NCBI GenBank assembly: GCA_036417435.1
Contig: CM070899.1
Span: 149,434,237-149,498,236 of the forward strand
Source of the DNA: Inia geoffrensis
Taxonomy: Eukaryota > Chordata > Mammalia > Artiodactyla > Iniidae
Direction: 5' to 3'
Length of the DNA: 64,000 nucleotides
Shown here piece after piece: positions 11,175 to 23,424 of the stretch (position 1 is its first letter; every line of letters begins with the position of its first letter). Both the position numbers and the translations under genes were made by a program. The notes beneath the pieces are model-generated. The model worked only from the letters and a program-made list of their open reading frames with translations, did not search any database and was not told the origin of the DNA.

Positions 11175-11420
11175 AAGACTAACATTTATTGAGAGTGTGT
11201 TACATGCCAGGCATTGTGCTGTGTTTCACATGGATTATATTATTTCACCCTTACATCAATGAGAACTAATACTGTTCCTGTTTTACAGATGAGGAAACTG
11301 GGGTTCAGAGGTGCTCTGCATCTTATGCAGGATCACACAGCAAGATATTACTGGAGCCAGGAATCACACACAAGCTCTCTGACTTCAGAAACTGTACTCT
11401 TGGCCACTATTCCAGGCCCT
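11175..11420 (-). repeat. MIR SINE, antisense, nearly full length
   Basis: Covers 'aacatttattgagagtgtgt', 'acatgccaggcattgtgctg', 'ttttacagatgaggaaactg', 'gatcacacagcaagatatta' and 'tctctgacttcagaaactgt' in the antisense order of the MIR consensus. Confidence 0.85.
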
Positions 11421-11829
11421 TCTTTATTATACATAGAAGACTTTGCCAGTCCCTGGCCAGGCTGTCTTGAGCCCCAAAGGCAGAGGGCAGGGCATCCTTT
11501 TCCAGGGAGTAGCAACCTGGGAGTTAGGAATCTGGAATCCACACCCAATAGCTTTGACCTGCTCTACTGCTCAATTTCCATCTCTAAAATGGGACAAAAG
11601 AACCCTTCTTAAAAGAGCCTGTCTTAACCCAATGTACAAGGGATTATAAAGAGAGGAAACTCAAAAGGAGATTCTATATGGAAAAATTGCCTATATATGT
11701 AACATTGGAATTTTGGGTTCCCTCATTATTCCAGATCCTCAGGATGTCCTCCCCACCCCATCCCACTGATTCAGTTTCTCCCTCCAGTCTGTCTGAATGA
11801 GGAGACAATACAGGAGGATGTGCTCTCTT

Positions 11830-12480
11830 CTTCACATTGATTCATTCACATATTCTCCCATTCCATTCATTCCACCCATTCACCCACCCATTTATACACT
11901 ACTTTTATCCTTTAACTAGGTTAATTCATTCAAACATTTACCTATCCACCCACCTATACATCCATTCACCCACACCCCCATCCATCTACCCACTAACCTA
12001 TTTACTCCCCTATCTATTCACTCATTCATCTATCTATCCTCCTATCCATTCATCAAACCACACACTCCATTTAACCATTCATTGACTCAGTCATAAATTT
12101 TATCCATCCTTCCATCCATCCACCCACATGGACATCCATTCACCCATATACCCATCAACCCAACCTCCACCTATTCATTCATCCATCTATTCATCCACTT
12201 ACCCATCTATCTAATCACCCATCCATTTATCCACCTGGTTATCTCTCCGTGCATCGATTCATCTAGCTATCCTCCTATCCATTCATCAAATCACACACCT
12301 ATTCGGTCATCTATTTATTAATTTATTCATAAATCCTATCCATTCTTCTATCTACCAATTCACTTTTCCATGCAGCTACTCTCGCATCCACCTACCTACA
12401 AGTTTACCTATCAACTCACCCATCCACCCATCCATCAACTCACCCAGTCATTCATCAATTCTTCCATTCATTCACTCAAT
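11830..12480 (+). repeat. Degenerate (CATC/CATT/CCAT)n array
   Basis: About 650 bp of imperfect tetranucleotide repeats based on CATC, CATT, ATCC and CACC. Although degenerate, it has higher-order structure: a block starting at 12024 ('attcatctatctatcctcct') recurs at 12257 with few differences, and downstream landmarks ('tcataaat' at 12091 and 12327) keep nearly the same offset of 233-236 bp. The 82-codon open frame at 11837-12085 (His/Pro/Thr/Tyr-rich) is a by-product of the repeat. The array directly precedes an antisense L2. Confidence 0.9.
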
Positions 12481-12834
12481 ACATTTTGACCACCAGACCC
12501 TATATTATGTGCTGAAGATAACAAGGTGGAAAAAAATCACAGACTCTGCTTTGAAGAGGTCAAATTACAATGGATAAGAGAGTGATGCAAAAATAGGCAA
12601 CTGCAATAGGGAATAATGAGGGATGGCATAGTGGGAGAGATGTGGGATTTAGGAGGACAGAAGGGGCTCTGTGGGGATCAGAGTGAGGATCACAGATCTT
12701 CTCCTAGGAACTCACATCTGGCCTGGGTTTCAAAAGGTGATTAGGAGTTTGGTAGATGAACAAGGGAAATCAGTGCTAAGCAGAGGCGAATGCATGAGTT
12801 GCATAAAAACATGAGAGAATACAAAGCTCTAGAG

Positions 12835-13047
12835 CAGTGATTCTCAACTAGGGTGATTTTGCCCTTGCAGGGACATCTGGAAATGTCTGGAGACATTTTT
12901 GATTGTCATAACTTTGAGATGTCACTGTCATACAGTGGGTAGAGGCTAGGGATGCTGCTAAACATCTTTCAATGCACAGGGCAGCCCCCATCCCCAAAAG
13001 AAGAACTATCCAGCCCAAGTGTCAATACTGCCAAGGTTGAGAAACTG
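12835..13047 (+). repeat. MER20-type hAT-Charlie transposon
   Basis: Sense element from 'cagtgattctcaactagggt' through 'ggaaatgtctggagacattt', 'gggatgctgctaaacatctt' and 'caaggttgagaaactg'. Near full length. Confidence 0.85.
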
Positions 13048-13183
13048 AGAAATCTGGTCTAGAAGGACAGTAGATAGTTCAGGATGGTTGGTGTGAAGAG
13101 ATGAGGAACCAGTGAGAGACAATCCCAGAAAGGTAGGCAGGAGCTAGATCAAAGACTGCAAATCACATTTATTGAACACTTAC

Positions 13184-13520
13184 CATCTTAGTTCAGGCTG
13201 CTATAACAAATTGCCATAGACTGGGTGGCTTAGACAACAAACATTTATTTCTCATCATTCTGGAGACTGAGAACTCCAAAATCCATTTGGCTGGTGAGGA
13301 TCCACTTCCTGGTTCACAGATGCTATTTCCTCACTGTGTCCTTACATGGCAGAAGGGGCAAGGGAGTTCCCTGGGGTCTCTTGTAAAAGGGCACTAATCC
13401 CATTCATGAGGGCTCCATCCTCATAACCTAATCTCCTCCAAAGGCCTCACCTCCTAATTCCATCATGTTGGGGATTTCAACATACAATTTGGGGTGGACA
13501 CAAACATTCAGTCCATAGCA
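13184..13520 (-). repeat. MaLR (MLT1-type) solo LTR
   Basis: Antisense LTR: 'aggctgctataacaaattgc', 'agactgggtggcttagacaa', 'cactaatcccattcatgagg', ending 'cagtccatagca'. A 5-bp duplication CTTAC at 179-183 past 13000 and at 13521-13525 bounds it, the size expected for ERVL-type integration. Removing the LTR rejoins an uninterrupted older L2-like sequence. No internal retroviral region is present. Confidence 0.85.
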
Positions 13521-13649
13521 CTTACTCTGTAGTAAGTTTTGTGCTAGGCACTGGGAACCCAAAGATAAAATAGGATCCAGTGGTTTTTCCCTAGAACTTT
13601 AAAATCTCATTGGAGAAATGATACATATCCATGAGGGGAAAGGAACCTC

Positions 13650-13870
13650 TAGTAACTGAGCCCCTACTATGTGTCAGTCTCTGTTCTAGGATCGTCATGT
13701 ATATTATTTCATGGATTTCCTACAATAATTCTATGAGGTAAGTAATTTTATTTCCCTTTTCCAGATGAGAAAGCTGAGGCTCAGACAACTTAACACCAAA
13801 AAACAAAACTGGCTCTACATCACATGGTAAGTAAGTGGTAACACACCAAAGTCCATGCTGTCCCCTCTGA
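13650..13870 (-). repeat. MIR SINE, antisense
   Basis: 'ccctactatgtgtcagtctc', 'attctatgaggtaagtaatt', 'ccagatgagaaagctgaggc' and 'cacatggtaagtaagtggta' follow the antisense MIR order. Confidence 0.85.
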
Positions 13871-14160
13871 CAACTCAAGGTTGCAGATTTGAGGCAAATT
13901 ACTAGTAGAGACCTTGATGGAGATGGTGGTCCACAGAGACTTCATGGAGAGGGCACAACTTTACTAGAATCTTGGATGAGGAGAGGACTCAGATATGCAG
14001 GAAGGACAGGGGAGGCGGGAGGGTAGAGTGAGTAAAGGCACAGGTGAGCAAGAAGGTGGCAGGTTCTGGAAATCCTGGGTGGTTGGAGGATTGGAAGATG
14101 AAAAAGGAGAAGGGTCCTACTGGGAGCCTAATGCAACAAACTGCATGTGGGGTCCTGCAG

Positions 14161-17100
14161 GTAAGATGCTCATGGCCATGGGACCCAAAAAGACACCAGT
14201 GGCACAGACGTTAGAAATACCTCAATCAACAACCTCTGAGGGATAAAGAGAGAGAAGGAGAGAAGTGGGGAGGGACTTTACATTTCAAGCCTGAGTTTTG
14301 CCTAGAAATATCTGTTTCTGGTCTTCTGAGGATGGAAACTTCCTCTGTCTGCCTCCATCAATCTCTGGGGGAAAGGGCAGACCACGCAGATGACCACAGC
14401 AGAGCCTACTGCTCTATCCTGCCCTGGCCAGTCCTGGAGGGGAAGCAGCTGTCTTTGGGGGCATCACATTCACCTCTGTTAAGAGAGCTGTGCTCCTTCC
14501 TTCAATTCATTCCTACCCTTCATATACATCACACAGGCTCACACGGGCACACCCACACACACACCAGATCTGAGGGTTTAATAGACACTGCTCATCAGAT
14601 GAGGAAGACAGTTTGCTGAAGAAAATGCTCACTGGCCCCACTGCTCTGAGCTGCATTGGGGTGAGAAGCTTAAAGAATCAATTTCATCCAAGAAATGTGA
14701 AAGGAGACAGGGAAGGGAGGGGCCGGTTTCAGCAGTAGCCAGAGAGACAAGGCAAAGGAGTCATAGCCCAGACCAGAGAAAATCTTTGCAAATTGAATTT
14801 CTGACCATGGCAGGGAAACAAGCCAGGGCAGGGGAGAGGCCTTATCTCTGTGAGAGGAGCTCAGTGCTCCTGGATCAGAGGGCTGCCCCTTGCCTCCTAG
14901 GGAGGCATGTAAAAAGAACAGGAAAATCCGGTCCCGAAGGGCAGTGCCCTCCCTGCCAAGCTTCCCCACTGGCAACACACATCCTCCATTTCTCCTTCAC
15001 CCCTTAGCACCTCTGCTCCCTTCCTGGTGGGAAGCGGCAGGAGGGCAGGTCCTGAGACTCTGCCTCTAAAGTAAGGCCTTAGAGGTGGGGATGATCTGGG
15101 CAAGGAGCAGGTGTAAGCCTGCCACCTGTAGAAGCCCCAAGGTGGAGGCAGCCCCCCAGGCCCTGCTCCATTGCTTTGAACCCAAAAGGAATCTTCAATC
15201 TCTGGTCAACTGGTTCTCCTTCTCTCTGAATTTGGAGGCCCCTCCCATCCACTTCCCTCTCCACGTACCCCGCCCCGCCGCCTCCCGGCTTCCCCCAAGG
15301 AGTACCTGAGCTGGCCATCCTTGGCTGAGCTGTGTGGTCATGGTCAGTGCTACATCCACAGAGATGACCATACTACAGAGGCGTAGGCCTGAGTGTGGGA
15401 AATAGGGTGTGTGTATGTGTGTGTGTGTGCTGCACCAAAGCGTCAAGCTGCAGGAGTCAACTGTAGCCCGTTCCTTGGGAGAGAAGCAGGCTGCCCAGCC
15501 ATGAGCTGATGGATTACACACTGTCATCTTCACCTGGCTTTGGTTTGAAGAACAAGACCCCAAAGGCTTGTGGGACATGGGCTCAGGGAGTCCTGGGGAA
15601 CCAGGGTTGTCTGCACACTGGAGTGGGAGGGCTGCAGACTCTGTCCCACGCCTAGTGGCAAGCCTGTCCCATTAAGGCTCTGGGCGGGAATGCATCAGGG
15701 TCTCCAACAGCTTTCACAACAATGGAAACCCTTCCAAAAGCAATGGCCTGCTGTGTGGTGGGATCATGGTGCCCCTCTTTCTTTCATCGAGGATCTGCTG
15801 GTCTGCAAGTTTGTTCATGTCCATTACATGCATTATAGCCACTAGAACTGTTATTTTTTTCAGTGTCTCAAAGAGCTAAAACAGTGTCTGACATGTACTA
15901 GACACTCAGTAAATACTTACTGAGGGAATAAATGTTTGCTTTATTTAATCCTCCCAACAGCCCTCAAAGGAAGACAGTTCTGTCATCACAATGTGCTGAT
16001 GAAGAAACTAAGGCTTGCAGAAGCTGAATAACTTAGACCAGGCAACTCAACTTGGAGTGGAGCCAGGACTTGCATCCATGTCCATCTCACTCCAGGGCTC
16101 ACGTCCATCCTCATCCTGACACTCTACTCTTTTTCTTCATAATCCAAGAAGCCTCATCTTAAACTTGGGATTTGTAGCATGTTAAACAAGATATCACTGA
16201 GTTATAAACGGAATGAATTGCCATGGCCAGAACCAGCCAGGGGAGGGAGGCCTTGTGGGGAGCTGGCAGGAGGGAGGAAGAATGGGGGGTGTCTTTAAAG
16301 AGCCCCAGAGTCTCCTCTGTCCAGAATGGCATGCACATGGCCCAGAATGGAGAAAGGCCCTTTGCCGGTAGCCGTTGAAATGCCTGAGGTAAGGACACGG
16401 GACCCCTTGGGGTCAGGAAACTGCTCGCAACAAGAACTGGAACTGGGAGAGCAGATGCCACCAGCACAAACATTGGACCACCTTTGAATCATAGAATGAT
16501 CCCCTGAACCCTGAGACTGGCAAGATGGGGGCTCACCTGTGAGCATTCATGACCTGGGACTCCAGCTCCTGGCCCCCGACCCCATTCTCACAACCCAGAC
16601 CCTCCATGGTCAAAGAGCCTTGCTATTCGGGACCAGCTGGTAAGCTGAGACATCAGGTTTCCTCAGGGCCTGGTGCCCTCGATGACCTTGAGCTCACCTG
16701 AGGGGGACCGGGTACTGTCCCCACAGACCAGCATCTCTAAGACCCAGCACGGAGACCTGTTACACTCCTTTCCCCCTCCCCTCCACCTTCCAGCCCAGGC
16801 TCTCAGCACCACACTGAACATGCTCTTCTATCCCAGCCCCTCCCATATGGGGCCCAAGTGAAACCCCTGGCCCCTCCCCTAGACCAGAGCTGCTACAACC
16901 CCTGCAGAGGGGTCAGGCTCTGCTGACCATGGAGAGATCATTATTTTAGAATGTGCCCACACCTCTGGGAAGTGTCAGCGCACAGAGCAAAGTGAAAATA
17001 ACAAACCAACACCCCCCAACAACAAACGCCATACGTCACAACAGGGACCTGACAAATGAAGAAAATAACTTGGAAGGGGGAAAGAAAGTTTAAGGCTCCG

Positions 17101-17600
17101 AGTCTTGGCAGGGCAAGGGAGGTGCGCCTGAAGTCTCGAAGGGGTGAATTCCCCCAAACTAGGGCGCCATCCCTGTGGCCCTGTGCTGGACTGTCCTCCT
17201 GGGTCAGGTGGCCTGGGCTGGGGCACAGCACTGGATGCAGAGAGCAGGCACTGGGGCCCTGTCTGGGGGGAGGTTGGCTATGGACCAGGCCAGATGACCT
17301 GAAACGGGGTCACCAACCCCAGTGCTAGAGAGAGAGCAGGAGTCCAGGAGAAAAGCTAAAATGAGGTGCAGAACCCAGGAGAGACACTGCCTATGGTAGG
17401 GCCATGAGGAAGAAATCCTGCGCCTAGGGTAGCTCTCTTGCCCACCTCACACACATCATGATGGGCGTTGAAAGGTGGGTCTGTTGTCACTGCCTGGTCC
17501 GATTCCACCCCCTGCTCTGGTAATGGCGCTCCCTTCTCCTTCAGGGACAAGTCCTCCCCTACACTCAGCCCATGATTGGGGTGGGGGGTGGGAGGGGGGT
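14161..17600. other. Mostly unique non-coding DNA
   Basis: No gene recognised. Contains a short (CA)n near 14535-14560, a (TG)n near 15405-15430, an L2/MIR-like 3' tail near 15870-15940 ('cactcagtaaatacttactg') and a MIR at 15945-16085. The remainder is unassigned. Confidence 0.45.
15945..16085 (-). repeat. MIR SINE fragment, antisense
   Basis: 'atgctgatgaagaaactaag'-like core (plus strand 'tgtgctgatgaagaaactaa'), then 'gaataacttagaccaggcaa' and 'gtggagccaggacttgcatc', which match the MIR core in reverse orientation. Confidence 0.65.
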
Positions 17601-17629
17601 AGATGCTGGCCCCAACCTCTAGCTTCAGA

Positions 17630-18010
17630 GGTGAGCAAGTGGCCCAGGCCTGGACAATCAGAGTATTCCATCCCCCTGCCCATGCCAATAGCTCCATGGA
17701 TGGGCCTGAGAGTAAATCCTGTTGAGAAAAACAAACTTGCCAAAAGCATGTCATAAGCCTATTGCTACCAAAGGTCCACCATGGGAAGAGGGCCTGAATG
17801 AGAGATAAGTAGACAAATGGAAAAGAAATCATAGAGTGAGAGAGAAAAAGAGAAAGAGAGAGAGTGAATTCATGGCATTATTTGAACCCCTGGAGCCAGC
17901 TGTACCTGACATTTCAGTTATGCAAGCCGATACATTTTTGGGGGGTTTAAGCCATTTTGGGTTTAGTTTCTGTCACTTGCAACCCAAAGGGTCTTGATTC
18001 ATCCAGATAT
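17630..18010 (+). repeat. Ancient LTR-like interspersed repeat
   Basis: Ends with 'ttaagccattttgggtttag', 'tttctgtcacttgcaaccca', a 3' motif I know from a widespread old mammalian repeat. An antisense, less complete copy appears at 35660-36090. An internal (GA)-rich insertion lies at about 17837-17866. I cannot name the family with confidence. Confidence 0.45.
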
Positions 18011-18667
18011 TCCAATAAAGAGGACCAAACAGGGTGTTATCTCTAGCTGATGCCAACCAGGTACCTTATACTAGGGAACGAGAAAGGCCATTAGCCAGAT
18101 GAAAGGTTTCCCAGAGTATTTCTGGAGCTGATTCCACAGGGCATCCTATGGTAGGCCAAAAGGGCCAGCAGACTGGGCCATGAGGGGGGTTTCACTGCAT
18201 CTTTGTCGCCTGGTCTTGCCTCCTTGTCGCCGGAGAGATGCACTTGATGGAAGCCCAGGCTGCACGCCAAGGGTTACAGACGCAAGCCTCTTGTATGTCC
18301 CCTTCCAACATGGGACTCTCTGAGTGTTTGGGGTCCAGACTCACATGGCAGTGGTGGCCTCTCCCCTTTGGTACACTCCCCTAGAGCACAAAATGCTGAT
18401 CCCATCCTGCTCTGTGCAACTGTGACTTTTGTGCATGGCTCCTCACCCTACTAAGTCGTGGCCACTCTGTTCCTTGCTTAATGTAACGGGACTATAAGAA
18501 AGTTTTGGGTTTTTAGAGAAAAAGATTTCACCATTATTTTTCAAATTTAAGTGACTTTTAGGCCATGATTAGCCTTGTCTAGGACAGGGGTTGACCTATG
18601 CATCTAATCACAAACGTGTCTCAGTTCTGCAAATTGGGTCTCTTGACCTTGTGGTCCCACTGTAGGC
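18011..18667. other. Unassigned non-coding DNA
   Basis: No recognisable gene or named repeat. Parts near 18230-18480 have the look of old repeat sequence but I could not place them. Confidence 0.35.
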
Positions 18668-19000
18668 AGCTCATCTTTTTTTGTGTGTGGTAAAACATAT
18701 ACAACATAAAATTTACCGTTTTATCCATTTTTAAGTTTACAGCTCGGTGGCATGAAGTACATTCACATTGCTGTGCAACAATCACCATCATTCATCTCTG
18801 GAACTTTCTTTACCTTCCCAAACTGAACATCTTTGCCCATTAAACAATTACTCCCCAGTCCCTGGCAACCACCATTCTACTTTCTGTCTCTATGAATTTG
18901 ACTATTTTATGTACCTCATATGAGTGGAATCATGTGCTATCTGTCCTTTTGTGACTGGTTTATTTCACTGAGCATGTTTTTAAGGTTCAACCATGCAACA
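18668..19000 (-). repeat. Old LINE-1 fragment, antisense
   Basis: 'gtggtaaaacatatacaaca', 'gtgcaacaatcaccatcatt', 'ccctggcaaccaccattcta', 'tttctgtctctatgaatttg' and 'gtgactggtttatttcactg' match antisense old LINE-1, the same family as 5310-5900. Confidence 0.8.
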
Positions 19001-20056
19001 CAGCTTTTGAAATCTTCTGTGGACATACCTACTAACTGTGGAGCTTCAGTTCCTACTATGATAGCCAACTCACCTGCTTTATTTCACACCTGGGGAAGGT
19101 GAACTTCAGACAAGAGAATATCTATTTCTAAATATAGGTCCAGCACCCTAAAATTCCAGCAGACCTGAATTAATACTCCTGGAACTGAGCTGCTGTTTCC
19201 TCAAACAGCTGGTAAGCCTCCCTCTTAAAATCTTTTTCTGATAAGCAACAAGGAATCAGATGCTGACTCCACCCAGAAAACCACCCTCCCTCCCCAAATA
19301 GAGGAAGGTAGTCCCCGGACCCAAAGAACAATTTAGCTACCTATTGATTTGCTTCTCTCTCCTCCCATTTCCAACCAACCTCATAAGTTTGGAGGATGCT
19401 GATTTAAAGAAGGTATCATCAGGGTGACTGTGATGCCTTGCCCCAGTCTCAGAAAATAAACCTTATCTGAGTGAATTCATGTGGCCTTAAAAAGAATTGA
19501 GCTTTTGTTCCTAAGACTCCCACCAAAAAAATGCAAACCAGGTGTACCCAGGGACACACTCATACAGAAACTCCATCAGAGGATGTTGGATCTCACTTGT
19601 GAAACTTTTCCAGATCATCCATTCTGAGTCACTGCTTCTTGCTCCAGTTGTCCTGGATTCTATGTGAGTTATTACTGCAGCTTGGAACCACTCCCTGTCT
19701 CAGGCCCCTAGGACTTTGTAGATGCTTCACTAGCCCTAACATAGCATCCCCTTGGACAGTTTTCCGAGACTCCTGCTCTGGCCCTATGCACTGCCCGCAT
19801 TCACCCTTGGAGCCCGGCTGCTTCCAATTCCAGTTATCAAAATAAAAGGCCAGCGAAGGGGGATGGACACTAAGCCAGAGAGTCAGTTCTCCCACCTGCC
19901 CGATCCTGGCCCACAGGGGAACAACAGGAAACCCTGGCACAAACATTCTACGGAATGTTCCCATTCCATTCTACCAAAGTCTCTCTCCACTACGCAAGGC
20001 TAGCAAAATCCCCATGCCCTATCTCCTGTCCCTACAGGACACCCCTTGGCTTAGCC
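19001..20056. other. Unassigned non-coding DNA
   Basis: No gene or complete repeat recognised in this stretch. Confidence 0.4.
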
Positions 20057-20096
20057 AACTTAGGAAGTTAACTTCCTAAGTTTAACTTAGGAAGTT
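20057..20096. repeat. Perfect 26-bp palindrome plus third arm copy
   Basis: The 13-mer AACTTAGGAAGTT (20057-20069) is followed with no spacer by its exact reverse complement (20070-20082), one T, and then a third, direct copy of the 13-mer (20084-20096). Three perfect arms in alternating orientation within 40 bp is far from chance and from simple slippage. Confidence 0.95.
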
Positions 20097-21655
20097 AAAA
20101 CCAAACTGACAGAGTGTGTCCATACTTGTCTATTAGAAAATCAATGCAATACCTGACATTCCCTTTTAACTTAGGTGAAATCGCCTGGTCATCCAAGAGC
20201 CACGTGCAACATAACCAGAAATTCTGTGAGACCTTGACACTCCCCAGATTGAATTGATGGGTAAGTTTTGCCCCACTGATGTGAAAAATGAGAGTCTGGA
20301 TTAGAAGTGTACTGAGAACCTTGTGGTTTTATTATCCAACATGATCATAAAATGGACATGTCCCACCTAAGTGGACACATGAAAAATGAGAAGTAGAAAG
20401 AGGTCTGGATGAATGCAGGTCCAAAGGTTGATTTTTCTTTTTTAAGATTCCTCTATCTTAATTCCACTTCCATAAAATGTAGGCAGTATTGTAGTTCTAC
20501 TCAAAGGGTGGAGGAAGTAAGTGACACAGTGAATGTAAAAGTGTTTGACAAATTGCCTGACACGCTGTAGATTCTGAATATCACTTTCTTCTTTCTTTCC
20601 TCTCTCTCTCTCCCTCCCCTCTTCTTCCTTCTTTCCTTCCTTCCTTCATTCCCTTTTCTCTTCAAATGAGCCATAATTTATGGAGGGATGAGATTCCCGT
20701 GGCATTTGCCTTCCTGCTTGCCTCCTAACCACCCCACACCCAGAAAGATCTGTATCTGCTTGGTCCAGGCGTAGAGCATCCACTGGGCCACATGCATTGG
20801 GTCACTGTTTTGAGAGGTTGTGAGTCCACACTCAGGTCTCTCTTCCCTCCGGTCTATGCAGGGGCCCCTCTTGGGCCCTGGCTGTCCCTCTCTCCACTGC
20901 CTGTCTCTGTTCAGCTGGCCACAAGTAGTAAACACCTAAGATGCACATTTGGGCTTTAAGGCGTTCTTTACCTTAGAGCCCGGCATCAGCCCAGCATCAG
21001 TAAAGTGGTTCTTTGCTCTCTTTAGTTCTTCACTCCCAACCATTACCTTGAAATCCTGTAAAAGGATAGTTGTCAAGTCATGACATGAGCATTCCGGGGT
21101 CTCTGGCAGATATACCATCAAACTCTAATCTCATATGTGCCACCAACAGGACACTTCTGCCTGGCCTGCTGTGTTCCTTGGATGCTTGGAGGAATTCCTT
21201 CAGGCTTGACCTTTGGTCAAGCTCCGGCTGACCTGTCCACATTCCTCCAACAAACTCCCCTGGCCAGGATGCCTCCATTCATTCCCTGCAGTAGAAAAAT
21301 GAGGGAGGCGTGGAAGAGGCTGACACCCATCCACAAGGAGACAGCCAGCTCGCAACAGACTATGAACAAGACAACCGTTCACCCAGGAATACTTGTTAGG
21401 AGAAAAAGGAACCTAACAGGCTGAAAGGTTAAAAAAAAGAAGGACTCTGGCTAATGAGATGAGGGGCCTCAGCCTCCAGCCTCAGACCTGCAGTCCAGTC
21501 CTCTTGCCATCTGTTTTAGGTAGGTCAGATTTTGTGGCTAAAACAAATGGATGCCATCTGCATGAATATAGTTCATATTGCATTGCACATATTTATAAAT
21601 ATAAGTGCTGTAGCACCACCACGTTGCCTGCAAAGAATGCAAGCAGGTTGTGATT
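20097..21655. other. Unassigned non-coding DNA with C/T-rich tract
   Basis: A pyrimidine-rich microsatellite-like tract (CTTT/CTCT/TTCC units) runs at about 20585-20660. No gene or named repeat was recognised in the rest. Confidence 0.4.
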
Positions 21656-21780
21656 AGAGGTGAGCCAGTTGCTGATTGTGGGTTAATTAGCTCTGCTAAT
21701 AAACTCCCTGTAGCTTTAGTTAAGAAAAATAACATATTTCATCCTAGGTAGAACGATTACAGTGTATGTAAAATAGATAT
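21656..21780. promoter_or_regulatory. Candidate conserved non-coding element
   Basis: Unique sequence dense in homeodomain-type cores: 'gattgtgggttaattagctc', 'tgctaataaactccctgtag', 'ctttagttaagaaaaataac'. Includes the palindromic TTAATTA. No repeat match. Function is inference only. Confidence 0.22.
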
Positions 21781-22897
21781 TTTTGCCTAATGAGCATCTG
21801 AAATGCTTTCTTTGGGGAAAAAAACACACGTATACACACATCACTCTTTCCTTTAAAAAAAGAGGAAAAAATCCAACCCCCGCAATCCCCAACTGGATTT
21901 GTGGTGAAGGTAAACTTCAAAGGGGTTCTGCAGTGTTCCAGCCCAAACGTTGATCTTCAGCTGATGGTCATTGGCAACAGAGCAAATCTTAATGAAATCA
22001 GAGTTGGATTCCAGTGGGAACCTGGGACTGTGGGATGAAGAGCAATGTGAGTTGTTAAACAATAGGGCTCAGTAGAAATTCCTTAATTGGCAGTGAGAAG
22101 GACATTCTCAGTGAGCATCCCTGGCACCTGGTGAAGTGGCCAGCAGGGAAAGAGAGCCAATAAAGAGCAACAGCGGCAGCAGTGTAAGGGCCTGGGTGGT
22201 CCAAGGCAGCAGGATGGGGACAGGACTGCAGGCACAATATCAGGGAACATTTGTATCCTAGGTCTGCATGAAACTCTGATTAACAAGGGTCTTAGAAACT
22301 TGGGGCTAGAGGAGACCTTAAAACTCATCTGATTCTGGGATGGCAGCCCTGATGTACAGACTACCTTTCTCTCCTCCAGCACCCCTTGGCAGACATGGCT
22401 AATTGGTTATAGGATTCTTTCCTACTAGTCCCACACAGTCACTCAGCATTGATTAGAACTGATCATCCCTGATCTTTGGCCATCCCTGAGCTAATCTTGC
22501 CTCTGCTTCAAGGTAAGAAAAGTGAGATCCAAAGTAAATTTGTGTCGTAAGTGTTTTAAGTGACCTTTACTATGGTCTCTTGACTCTTCCCACTATAAAC
22601 CATGTCCAAGATACTCCCAGATATGTGTAGTTCTTGATTTCAACAAGGCTAGCCTCAAACGGGTCACAATAACCCTTCCAGAATCCAGAAAAGTAACCCA
22701 CAGGAATGCAGGCAGAGAAAGTGATGTTTGTTCCAAAGAATCAACTTTGGATGAAGGAAGTTGCAAGAACACAGACTGAAGGGAGGGGGTGGGTCAACGG
22801 GGCCATTAGGTTGCGCGCCAGTGAGAAACCTTTTCCTTGGGCACTGAGACAGGCGAGATGGCGATGTCGACTAAGATGAACATTGTTCCAGTCAGGG

Positions 22898-23282
22898 TGT
22901 CTTGGTTTCTAGGGCTACCATAACAAAGTACCACAGACTGGGTGGCTGCAGTAACAGAAATGTATTTCTCACAGTTCTTGAGGCTGGAAGTCCGAGATTG
23001 AGGTGTCAGCAGGTTTGGTTTCTCCTGAGCCCCCTCGCCTTGCCTTGCAGATGGCCACCTTCTTGCTGTGTCCTCACATAACCTTTCTTTCAGTGCATGA
23101 ACATCCCTGGGGTCTCTTCCTCTTCTTATGAGAACACCAGTCCTATTGGGTTAGGGCCCCATCCTTATGACCTCATTTAGCCTTAACTATCTCCTGAAAG
23201 GCCCCATCTCCAAATACCATCACACTGAGAGTTAGGGCTTCAGCTTAGGAATCTGGAGGGGGACACAATTCAGTCCACAGCA
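22898..23282 (-). repeat. MaLR (MLT1-type) solo LTR
   Basis: Antisense LTR opening 'tgtcttggtttctagggcta' with 'ccataacaaagtaccacaga', then 'gagattgaggtgtcagcagg', 'cttatgagaacaccagtcct', and ending 'acacaattcagtccacagca'. Flanking 5-mers CAGGG and AAGGG agree at four of five positions, consistent with a decayed target duplication. Confidence 0.85.
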
Positions 23283-23421
23283 AAGGGTCATCAAATCATA
23301 GCCTTTAGAGCTGGAGGGGTCTCAGAGGGCACCAGCTCTCAACCCTGCCCAGTGCAGGACTCCCTCTCCAGGTCATGACTGTGCTCTTCCAGCCTCTGAC
23401 CTAACGGTGCCAGGACCTCTG

Positions 23422-23424
<3 letters not shown>

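Larger units (their letters stand above)
12481..14160 (-). repeat. L2 LINE antisense, nested composite
   Basis: Fragments around 12481-12834, 13048-13183, 13521-13650 and 13900-14160 resemble antisense L2 ('tatgtgctgaagataacaag', 'gtttaggaggac'-like spacing, 'tttgtgctaggcactgggaa'). They are interrupted by MER20, an MLT1 LTR with a clean 5-bp duplication, and a MIR. Homology is weak in places, and the fragments may come from more than one L2 insertion. Confidence 0.55.

Noticed and set aside
11837..12085. 82-codon frame rich in His, Pro, Thr and Tyr
   Set aside because: Entirely within the tetranucleotide array.
11830..12480. Possible CRISPR-like array
   Set aside because: Mammalian context; repeats are 4-bp units with no spacer structure.
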